Positions 1-6,993 of a DNA stretch of 18,796 nt are shown here, one piece after another. Position numbers and translations under genes: made by a program. Source of the DNA: Ephemerocybe angulata (taxonomy: Eukaryota; Basidiomycota; Agaricomycetes; Agaricales; Psathyrellaceae). The notes beneath the pieces were generated by a model. The model worked only from the letters and a program-made list of their open reading frames with translations. It did no database searches and had not been told where the DNA came from. Position 1 is the first letter of the stretch. Every line of letters starts with the position of its first letter. The stretch is from the NCBI GenBank assembly GCA_013368325.1, contig JAACJK010000158.1, forward strand, positions 1 through 18,796, in the 5' to 3' direction.

Positions 1-28
1 AAGTGATAAACAAAAAAAATAACTGAAC

Positions 29-282
29 AGTAACAAAATAAAGTAATTAGAGACAGAGCTATCTTAATTTAACTAATCATAGTATTAAGTAATTAAACCT
101 TCACTTTTTTATGTTGACTAATTTATTTATCTATCACTTTTTCCAGATAAAGATAAAAAAGTCAACAGAATAAAAATTAGTGATAACTGGCCTAATTTTT
201 TTGTTCTTTTTACAAAAAATAACGGCCTGGTGAGGCAATAAATTTTTATTTATACTACTAAATCGAATCAATTAAAAAATGG
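29..282 (+). repeat. Second copy of the cox3 5' leader
   Basis: Two blocks match the sequence just upstream of cox3. Bases 29-113 match about 2596-2686, sharing the string attagagacagagctatc. Bases 230-282 match 2738-2790, sharing gaggcaataaatt and tatactactaaatc up to and including an ATG. Between the blocks the two copies carry different hairpin-repeat inserts. Here the leader is not followed by cox3: after ATG at 279 the sequence diverges completely. This looks like a duplicated upstream region, possibly carrying a promoter or 5' UTR, now joined to another reading frame. Any regulatory role is inferred. Confidence 0.8.
186..231 (+). repeat. Left half of a 46-47 bp inverted repeat
   Basis: This stretch (actggcctaa... 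to ...aacggcctggt) is the reverse complement of 814-860, with only one base of length difference. The pair encloses about 580 bp containing the unknown small reading frames. Each half also folds on itself (GGCC...GGCC ends) and belongs to the dispersed hairpin family of this mtDNA. It may mark a mobile or inverted segment, or two independent repeat insertions in opposite orientation. Confidence 0.8.
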
Positions 283-292
283 ATAAGTTAAT

Positions 293-772
293 ATGAGCTT
301 TAAGGAATTAACAAATAATGTAAATATGGGTTTAAATCAAGGTGTGAATCTTTTAAGATATGGAAAAGATGAAGCAGGTAAATTAGTGGATCAAGTATGT
401 TAGAGGAAAACGAAGTATTAAGTCCCTTATTAGAACTTCTGTTAACTGAATTAAAATTATATTTTTTATTATTAATCGAAATATTTTATTGTTTTATATT
501 GTTTACTCCCATTCTAATTTTTTTTTGTTAAAAAAATAACTGAACAGAAGAATATTATAAATAAAACAGGAAAATTTAATGATTATTATTTTATTGTATT
601 ATTTATTTTAATTTTTATTACTATTATTTTTATATTGTGTGTTCTTTATTTTATAAATTTAGAACTAATATGTAATATAGATGAATATATCGAAGTTCAT
701 AATAATTATCGTAGAAATAAAATTTCAACTGGCACAAGGCCTGCTGAAATTGAAATAATTAAGGGGGGTTAG
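293..772 (+). pseudogene. Unknown small hydrophobic protein, in frame-broken pieces
   Basis: I do not recognise this gene. Three open pieces follow one another in different frames. ATG 293 to TAG 403 encodes 36 residues beginning MSFKELTNN and containing RYGKDEAGKLVDQV. ATG 397 to TAA 531 encodes 44 residues beginning MLEENEVLSPLLELLL and then one hydrophobic helix. A third piece ends at TAG 770-772; it has a strongly hydrophobic segment (YYFIVLFILIFITIIFIL) followed by a charged tail with EYIEVHNNYRRNK. A hairpin repeat (aaaaaataactgaac) lies between pieces two and three. Since one-base homopolymer errors are common in this sequence, the pieces could be one two-helix membrane protein, or separate short ORFs. 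Similar small hydrophobic ORFs occur in fungal mtDNA and plasmids, but this is a resemblance of type only. It is preceded by a copy of the cox3 leader. Confidence 0.4.
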
Positions 773-813
773 GAATCTTAGCTTCAACAAATTTAAATAG
801 AAAAAATTTAATT

Positions 814-860
814 ACCAGGCCGTTATTTTTTGTAAAAAGAACAAAAAAATTAGGCCAGGT
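814..860 (-). repeat. Right half of a 46-47 bp inverted repeat
   Basis: Reverse complement of 186-231 apart from one base (acctgg here against actgg there). See the left half for interpretation. Confidence 0.8.
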
Positions 861-895
861 ATCACTTTTTTTTTTAATATAAATAAAAAACCCTT

Positions 896-918
896 ATCAA
901 TTTTTACTAAAAATTGAT
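896..918. repeat. Perfect 10-bp stem hairpin
   Basis: ATCAATTTTT, loop ACT, AAAAATTGAT. It lies between the small-ORF region and the end of rps3, and is followed by gattagtaagtaac, a motif found beside many hairpins in this window. It could act in 3' end processing of rps3 (minus strand) or be one more dispersed repeat. Confidence 0.6.
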
Positions 919-975
919 TAGTAAGTAACTAAAGTAGGGTCTCTAAATAAAAAAAAAAACAGCAGAATAAGAAGT

Positions 976-1803
976 TTAAGCTAAATTTTGAGCTAGCGCA
1001 ATTCTAATAGTATAAGCACCTTTTTATTTTTTTAGTAATACTAGCAGAATCTAAAAAATTTACTTTACCATTAGTAATAGCACCTTTTGAAATTTTTAGT
1101 AGTCAATTTAGGAATGATAGGTTCTCTCATTAATCTACCTCCAATTTGAATATATAAACCTGATATATACGCAGGAATATAACTTTTGTCTAATCCGTTC
1201 AGGTCTAATGGCCAGGAATTCTTTGTCATATTATTTTATTAAATAATAATGTTATCGCTCTTCTAATATTTTTTTTTTTAAAATAAGAATAAATAATTGA
1301 GCTAAAATATTACTATCATAGTCTGATTATGTAATCTAATTAAATTAAATTCTATAGGTTTTTAAAATAAGAACTTAATAATTTAAATAAAATAATAAAT
1401 TTATTTAAGTATAAATTAGCAATATTACTTTGATTTAAATTAATTAATCTTTTTTGTTTTTTAAAATTTTTACGTAATAAATTTTTTATAGATTTTTTCT
1501 TCGCATTTTATGTTTTCTTTGCTTTGTTAATATAAAATTATGCCATTTAAAAACATTAAGATTAGGAATAGTAATATAATATAATATTTCTATTATAATT
1601 TTATCTGGTGTATTAATAAATTTAGGTTTACTTATTAAACAATAAATAGATTTAAAAAAAGCACTGATTATTTTAATTAAATCTTCTGATAAATACCAAT
1701 TGTTATTATTACTATTTAAAAAATTTTCTTTTTTTATATTAGTAAAATTATAATTTAATAATTTGTTATTTTGAAATTTGATTATTTTGTTTGTTTCAGT
1801 CAT
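976..1803 (-). CDS. rps3: Mitochondrial ribosomal protein S3, read broken by several frameshifts
   Basis: Small-subunit mitoribosomal protein of the fungal type. The frame opens at ATG 1801-1803 (MTETNKIIKFQ) and runs to about 1486. It includes LISKPKFINTPDKIIIEILY, a hallmark N-terminal block of fungal mitochondrial S3. Continuing on the minus strand in shifting frames are PIEFNLIRLHNQ, YDSNILAQLF, NKIMTKNSWPLDLNGL, YISGLYIQIGGRLMREPIIP, GAITNGKVNFLDSASIT, GAYTIRIALAQNLA and a TAA at 976-978. These blocks occur in the expected family order, and the total length of about 275 codons fits the family. The reading frame changes at least five times (near 1488, 1345, 1320, 1100 and 1030), mostly in A or T runs, which matches the one-base homopolymer errors seen elsewhere. 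I read it as an intact gene with sequence errors; a decayed pseudogene is the alternative. There is no second copy in the window because the right arm ends just before it. Confidence 0.8.
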
Positions 1804-2050
1804 TTGTTTCGTTTGTTTGGTTTGAATTTAAAAAATTTTCTTTTTTAATCCTACTTACTTATATTTAATTTTTAAAGTAATTTTAAATTTAAGTATTTTA
1901 ACCTTAATAATATAAGTATTGTTAAATTATACTTTAGAAACCTACTAATAAAATTATTGTAGGGTTAGTAATTTAATTAATTTTTTTTATCACTTTTTTA
2001 TTTATCTTATAAACAGATAAAAAAAGTAATAAAAAAAAAATAACAATATA
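1804..2050. other. Intergenic, rps3 upstream region; palindrome homology begins at 1907
   Basis: No gene seen. It holds the 5' flank of rps3, then a hairpin at about 1987-2028 (cactttttt... with ...aaaaaagt). From 1907 onward this sequence is mirrored at the right end of the window. Confidence 0.5.
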
Positions 2051-2123
2051 TAAGATTTAAGGGAATTGAACCCCTATAATATCCATTATGAGTGAACTGC
2101 ATTAACCGTTATGCTAAAATCTT
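2051..2123 (-). tRNA. trnM: tRNA-Met (CAT), left copy
   Basis: The cloverleaf reads cleanly on the minus strand. The acceptor AAGATTT/AAATCTT is fully paired. The D arm is GCAT/ATGC with loop AACGGTTA. The anticodon arm is GTTCA-CTCATAA-TGGAT, giving anticodon CAT. The T arm is AGGGG-TTCAATT-CCCTT, and the discriminator is A. Whether it is initiator or elongator cannot be told here. It lies between rps3 and cox3, on the strand opposite cox3. The right-arm copy is one base shorter in the variable loop. Confidence 0.93.
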
Positions 2124-2786
2124 TTCCAGTTATTTTTTTTATCACTTTTTTTATTAACAATAAAAAAGTCAACAAATAAAAAAATTAGAATGGCCAGGTA
2201 TCACTTTTTTTTTTTAAATTAGTCAACATAAAGGCGTAAAGCCAGTCCATATTTTTATTTATTTTTTTTTTTAATTATCACTTACTAATCCAGTTATTTT
2301 TTTTGTATTTTTATAAAAAATTAGTTGTAGTAAAAAAAAAAATTGATAAGGTTTTTATATAAATTAAAAAAAAAGTAATAATTATAATAGGAGTCAAAAA
2401 ATTGATTTAAAAAAGAGATAAAAATTAATATTTTTTATCTCTTTTATCACTAATTTTTTATTCTATTGATCACTTACCGCAGGGTTTTTATATAAATTAA
2501 AAACCTTATCAATTTTTACAACTGGCCATCCTAATTTTTTTTGTCAAAACAAAAAAAATAACTGGATTAGTAAGTAATAAAATAAATTAGTCGAGAGTAA
2601 CAAAATAAAAGTAAATTAGAGACAGAGCTATCTTAATTTAACTAATCATAGTATTAAGTAATTAAACCTTTCACTTTTTTTATGTTGAAAAAAAAAATTA
2701 GAATGGCCAGTTATCACTGATAGTCAACATAAAAAAAGTGAGGCAATAAATTCTAATTTATACTACTAAATCAAATCAATTAAAAA
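2124..2786. other. Intergenic hairpin-repeat block upstream of cox3
   Basis: No gene seen. It is a mosaic of recurring AT-rich hairpin motifs: atggccagg/atcacttttt, tcacttactaatccagttat, aaccttatcaattttt, and aaaaagagataaaaattaat with its inverse at 2411-2451. The last 190 bases are the cox3 leader, duplicated at 29-282. Confidence 0.6.
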
Positions 2787-2790
2787 ATGA
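2596..2790 (+). promoter_or_regulatory. cox3 leader, duplicated at the window start
   Basis: Conservation of 2596-2686 and 2738-2790 with 29-113 and 230-282 marks this as a unit that ends at the cox3 ATG. It probably contains the transcription start or processing site and the 5' UTR, but no defined fungal mitochondrial promoter motif was recognised. Confidence 0.4.
2672..2740. repeat. 17-bp perfect stem-loop in the cox3 leader
   Basis: CACTTTTTTTATGTTGA at 2672-2688 pairs fully with TCAACATAAAAAAAGTG at 2724-2740. The 35-base loop carries the dispersed motif ttagaatggccagttatcac. It is placed 46 bases before the cox3 start and could influence processing or translation. In the duplicated leader at the window start the first half is kept, but the interval has a different insert. 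Confidence 0.75.
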
Positions 2791-3605
2791 ATAATAATAT
2801 TTCAATTTTAAAAAAATTTCAACATTTTCCTTTTCACTTGGTAGATCCTTCACCATGGCCTATATTAACTTCTTTTTCTTTATTAAATTTAACAATAGGA
2901 GCTGTATTATATATGCACGGATATAATAATGGAGGAATAGTATTAACTATAGGTTTCATATTAACAACTTATGTTATGATATTATGGTTTAAAGATGTAG
3001 TAACAGAAGGAACTTATTTAGGTAATCACACTCAAGAGGTTAAAAATGGATTAATGTTAGGTTTAATCTTATTTATAGTAAGTGAAGTTTTTGCTTTTAT
3101 TTCTGTATTTTGGGCTTATTTCCATTCTAGTTTATCACCTGCTATAGAAATAGGTGGTATGTGGCCTCCCATAGGAATCACACCTTTAGATCCTTTTGCT
3201 ATACCTTTATTAAATACTTTTTTATTATTATCAAGTGGTGCTTTCATAACTTATGGTCATCATGCATTAATAGCTGGAAATAGAAAAGGTGCTATAGATG
3301 GAGTTATAATAACTATTATTTTAGCTGTAATATTTACTGCTTTACAGTATTATGAGTATTCTGAAGCAGGTTTCACTATTGCAGATGGTGTATATGGATC
3401 AGCTTTCTTTGCTTCAACAGGGTTACATGGAATACACGTAATAATAGGAACAATATTTATTGCCGTTGCTTTAATAAGAATAATTAATTATCAATTAACT
3501 AATAAACACCATAATGGGTTTGAATCAAGTATTTTATATTGGCACTTTGTGGATGTTGTTTGGTTATTCTTATTTGTAGCTGTGTATTTCTGGGGTAATA
3601 CTTAG
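2787..3605 (+). CDS. cox3: Cytochrome c oxidase subunit III (complete, left copy)
   Basis: Subunit III of respiratory complex IV, in the mitochondrial inner membrane. The 272-residue frame is uninterrupted, the usual fungal length. Family landmarks are FHLVDPSPWPI near residue 17, the helix containing FIVSEVFAFISVFWAYFHSS with the conserved Glu at residue 100, GGMWPPIGI, LNTFLLLSSGAFITYGHHA, STGLHGIHVIIGT, and the C-terminal ESSILYWHFVDVVWLFLF. Seven hydrophobic segments can be read. The start is the ATG directly after the conserved leader; the next Met is at residue 43. Codon use is strongly AT-biased, with leucine almost always TTA. The right-arm copy carries two one-base deletions. Confidence 0.98.
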   Translation: MNNNISILKKFQHFPFHLVDPSPWPILTSFSLLNLTIGAVLYMHGYNNGGIVLTIGFILTTYVMILWFKDVVTEGTYLGNHTQEVKNGLMLGLILFIVSEVFAFISVFWAYFHSSLSPAIEIGGMWPPIGITPLDPFAIPLLNTFLLLSSGAFITYGHHALIAGNRKGAIDGVIITIILAVIFTALQYYEYSEAGFTIADGVYGSAFFASTGLHGIHVIIGTIFIAVALIRIINYQLTNKHHNGFESSILYWHFVDVVWLFLFVAVYFWGNT

Positions 3606-3833
3606 TTAAATAAAAAGCCTTTCCTTTTGTTTACTTTTTTTTTATATAAATTAAAAAAAAAGTAATAAAATAGAAAAAATATGAAAAATATGAAAAATAT
3701 GAATCCCTTATTTTTTTGTTCAGTTATTTTTTTGTAACAAATACAAAAAAAAATTAAGTAATTATATCACTTTTTTATTTGTTTACTTTTTTATTGTTAA
3801 TAAAAAAGTGATAGATAAAAAAAGTCAATAATA
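3606..3833. other. cox3-trnC spacer with hairpins
   Basis: No gene seen. It contains a short tandem of atgaaaaat near 3679-3702. It also holds a gttcagttattttttt...gtaacaaat repeat and a perfect 11-bp stem at 3785-3809 (ACTTTTTTATT, loop GTT, AATAAAAAAGT). Confidence 0.6.
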
Positions 3834-3919
3834 GGGTTAAGTTTACAGATGGTTCTGTAGAAGACCTGCAAAGTCTTTACTCGTTTAAAAACCTGAAGGT
3901 TCGATTCCTTCTTAACTCT
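3834..3919 (+). tRNA. trnC: tRNA-Cys (GCA) with a long variable region, left copy
   Basis: The acceptor is GGGTTAA/TTAACTC, paired with one G-T. The D arm is TACAG/CTGTA with loop ATGGTT. The anticodon arm is AAGAC-CTGCAAA-GTCTT, fully paired, with T33, anticodon GCA and A37. The T arm is GAAGG-TTCGATT-CCTTC. Between the anticodon and T arms lie 17 bases (TACTCGTTTAAAAACCT), which is much longer than the 4-5 usual for a Cys tRNA. The right-arm copy is identical, so this is not a read error. It sits between cox3 and nad4 on the same strand, and may help cut their transcript. Confidence 0.85.
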
Positions 3920-4401
3920 TTCTTTTGTTTAATCAGCCCAGATAAAACAAAAAAGTAGGTCAAACAATTAATGCCTTAAGGTTGAAAACAAAAAAAAATA
4001 AGGGTAAGTTAGGATTAGTACAGGCTAATTTTTATCACTACAGTTTTTTTACTTGGGCTTATTTTTATCACTTACTAATTAATTTTTTTGTAAAATAAAC
4101 AAAAAAATTGATAAGGGTTTTTAGATAAAAAAAAAATAACTCTTTAATTGATTCAAACAAAATTAGCCTGGTAAGTCCATAGAACTGAATAAATATATTA
4201 TTTTTAATTACTTTTTTTATTTATAACTTTTTTTTTTATTACTAATTTTAATCTATCACTTTTTTCCAGATAAAGATAAAAAAGTAAACAGATTAAAAAA
4301 GTGATATAAATAAAAAAAAAAGTAACAGCTGGCCTAATTTTTTTTACAAAAAAATAAGGCCTGTAAAGTGAAAAAAATAAACAACAATAAATAAAATAAC
4401 A
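3920..4401. other. trnC-nad4 spacer of dispersed hairpin repeats
   Basis: No gene seen. It includes atctatcacttttttccag followed by ataaagataaaaaagt at about 4252-4286; the same element occurs at 128-163. It also includes a ctggcctaattttttt...aaaaataaggcctg hairpin at about 4327-4362 and an attgataagggttttta motif. Confidence 0.6.
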
Positions 4402-5869
4402 ATGTTAACAATATTAATTTTAATACCAATAATAGGTTCATTATGTATTTTACCTATGAATGATTCAACTCCTCGAAGTATTCAACAAATGAAAAAATTA
4501 GCTTTAACAACGAGTATACTAAATTTTTTATCTCCTTATTTATATGGTATCAATTTGATTCAAATACTACACAATATCAATTTCTAACTTCAATTTCTTT
4601 CTCTCAAATACAATTTTGTCAACTAAATTTTGGAATAGATGGAATATCTTTATATTTTTTATTATTAACAACCTTTATCAGTCCTATAGCAATATTATCT
4701 AATTATAATAATATCTTGAAAACACCAGCCTTACCCATAAAATTATTTTTAATTTCTTTATTATTATTAGAAAGTTTACAGATATGTGCATTTGTTTCTT
4801 TAGATTTATTATTATTTTATATCTTTTTCGAAAGTGTATTACCAATATTATTTATAGTAATTATAATATTCGGTCATGGAATGGATAGATTTAGATCAGC
4901 ATTTTTATTTTTTTATATACATTAGCAGGTAGTTTACCAATGTTATTAAGTATATTAATGATATATAATTATATAGGTTCTACAGATTTCCAATTAATTT
5001 CTTTAATTGAAATAAGTTTAGAGAGTCAAAAATTATTATGGTTAGGTTTCTTTATAGCTTTTGCAGTTAAAACACCATTATATCCATTTATAATATGGTT
5101 ACCTAAAGCTCATAGTGATTCACCTTTAGCAGGATCGATCTTATTAGCAGCAACAATCTTAAAATTAGCAACTTATGGTTATTTAAGAATATTAATTCAA
5201 ATTTTACCTGATGCCACTCATTATTTTAGTCCTTTAATTCAAAGTATTGCTATAATTTCTTTAATTTATGCTAGTTTTTCTACTATAATTCAACAAGATA
5301 CTAAAAGATTAATAGCTTATAGTAGTGTAGCTCATATGGCTGTAGTTGTATTAGGTTTATTTTCTAATACTTTACAAGGTATTGAAGGAGCAATATTATT
5401 AGGTATTGCTCATGGTTTTGTTAGTCCAGCTTTATTTATTTGTGTTGGAGGAATAATATATGATAGAACAGGAACAAGAATTATTAAATATATAAGAGGT
5501 TTAACAACTTATATGCCTGTATTTACTATTTTATTCTTTATTTTTACTTTAGCTAATACTGGTATTCCTTTAACTTTAAATTTTTTAGGTGAACAACTTT
5601 CTTTATTAGGAATTTGGCAACAAAATCCTATTATTGCTGGTTTAGGAGCTACTGGTATAGTATTATCAGCTATATATTCTATATTTTTATATAATAGATT
5701 ATCTTATGGTAATTATTCTCCTCATCTTGTAAAAATTGTTAAAGATATCAATAGAAGAGAATATTTTTTATTAATAGCTTTATTAATTCCTACTATTATT
5801 TTAGGTTTATTCCCTAATGTTTTATTAGATTCTTTACATTTATCTGTTTCTCAATTACTTTATATTTAA
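4402..5869 (+). CDS. nad4: NADH dehydrogenase subunit 4, left copy with two frameshifts
   Basis: Proton-pumping antiporter-like subunit of complex I, in the inner membrane. The frame opens at ATG 4402 (MLTILILIPIIGSLCILPMN) and ends at TAA 5867-5869. Two one-base deletions break it. A T run at about 4522-4527 has 6 T here and 7 in the right arm. A T run at about 4908-4914 has 7 here and 8 in the right arm. The right arm reads straight through both places, so these are probably sequence errors. Landmarks are LNFGIDGISLYF, FFESVLPILF (its Glu at residue 144 aligns with the essential Glu of bacterial NuoM), KTPLYPFIIWLPKAHSDSP, AYSSVAHMAVVVLGLF and GEQLSLLG. The full protein would be about 489 residues, normal for the family. 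Confidence 0.95.
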
Positions 5870-6362
5870 TCATTGACTTAAAAAAGTGATAGCCCCTTTA
5901 TCACTTACTAATCCAGTTATTTTTTTTAAAAAAAAATAACTGTAAAAAAAGTCAACAGGCTAATTTTTTTTTTATTTAAAAGAGATTATATTTAAGAATA
6001 GCTAAAACTAACATTATTATCTTAAGACAAAAGCTTTATTTTTTAACAAAAAAAAATAAGTAATAGAAAGGAATTAATGAAGGAAAGTCAAAGGAAAAAA
6101 ATTAATATATTATATAATTTTATAAGGATAAGTAAAGATAGAAATTTTTAATTATTATTGTCCTAAAAAAAAATAACTATTATCAATTTTTTCATACAAA
6201 ATTGATTAGTTGGGCTTATTTTTTTTTTTTTGAAAAAAATTAGGCCTGAATTAGAACATTTAATAATTTTTAGAATATATTTCCTATATTATTTCTTAAA
6301 ATATTTTGTTTATTTAAGTCCAATTACTAAATATTGCTTATAGTTTTCTATTATAATCTTTT

Positions 6363-6395
6363 AGGGCAAGATTGACGCTAATACCGTCAATCCCT
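6363..6395. terminator. GC-containing stem-loop downstream of dpo
   Basis: ATTGACG (6371-6377), loop CTAATAC, CGTCAAT (6385-6391), with AGGG and CCCT able to pair outside. This is unusual in such an AT-rich setting. It could be a transcript end or processing signal for dpo or nad4; the function is inferred. Confidence 0.4.
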
Positions 6396-6494
6396 ACCCT
6401 TTATACACTTCACTTCCGGATTCTTCTCAATAATATAAATAATATGATATAAAATATATCAATATCAATATCAGAATCATAATTATTAAATATA

Positions 6495-6541
6495 GGGCAT
6501 AGCCCAAATATTATTTACTCTATTTAGGAGGAAGCCTAAAT
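6495..6541. repeat. Two adjacent short hairpins
   Basis: GGGC-ATA-GCCC at 6495-6505 is followed by ATTTAGG-AGGAAG-CCTAAAT at 6522-6541. Both stems are perfect, and both are kept in the right arm. Confidence 0.6.
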
Positions 6542-6778
6542 TAAGAATTATAATATTTAATAATTTTAGTAGTAGTAATATAGCTCCATATTTGTATTTT
6601 ACTGCTATTTTCTAAATAATTGACCTTTAGATCCAGCCATTCTTATTTCTTCAAAATAAAACGTATTAAATTTTTGTCAAAAAATACAAAAACGTTTATG
6701 AAAGATCTTCAAAACTTTTATACATGACCCTGTTAAGATACTAGCATGAGACTAAATATGCCTTGTTAAATAAAAAAT

Positions 6779-6805
6779 GTAGGGCAGGACTTAGTCCGTA
6801 CCTAC
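6779..6805. repeat. Two-tier GC hairpin
   Basis: GTAGG pairs with CCTAC, and inside it GGAC-TTA-GTCC forms a second stem, separated by GCA and GTA. Conserved in the right arm (near 13909-13935). Confidence 0.6.
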
Positions 6806-6917
6806 CCGTTTATTTTTATTTTAAAAAATAAACAACTCTCTAAAATACTCTCACTATCATTTAAATCCCATTTCTCTAATTTCGATCTCTTCCCTTAAGG
6901 ATAATTAAACAAATCTT

Positions 6918-6953
6918 TATAATACCCGCAAGTTTTATAATTCCCGCGAGTTT
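6918..6953. repeat. Two 18-bp tandem repeat units
   Basis: tataatacccgcaagttt is followed at once by tataattcccgcgagttt, with two differences. It lies just beyond the 3' end of dpo and is kept in the right arm. Confidence 0.7.
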
Positions 6954-6993
6954 TATTCAAATTAAAGCTGAGGAGGAGAGGGTGGGGTTAGGG

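Larger units (their letters stand above)
5870..6993. other. nad4-dpo spacer, left arm
   Basis: No gene recognised in 1.1 kb. The first 370 bases are hairpin repeats like those between the other genes. From about 6250 the character changes: fewer A/T runs, more G and C, and several compact stem-loops. This part lies downstream of dpo and may be plasmid-derived sequence that entered with it. The mirrored copy at 13721-14849 keeps all of these elements. Confidence 0.6.

Noticed and set aside
1486..1803. A stand-alone 105-residue hypothetical protein
   Set aside because: Its content (LISKPKFINTPDKIIIEILY) and the conserved blocks that follow in other frames show it is the N-terminal part of rps3.
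118..2780. CRISPR-like array from the recurring hairpin modules
   Set aside because: The repeats vary in order, orientation and spacing and are mostly A/T runs with palindromic cores; there are no regular spacers, and the setting is mitochondrial.
4402..5869. Three separate small genes in the left nad4 region
   Set aside because: The right arm reads through both break points, so these are pieces of one nad4 frame.
6603..6638. Eleven-codon minus-strand ORF (MAGSKGQLFRK) in the nad4-dpo spacer
   Set aside because: Too short, with no family evidence; probably chance, although it is kept in the right arm like everything else there.
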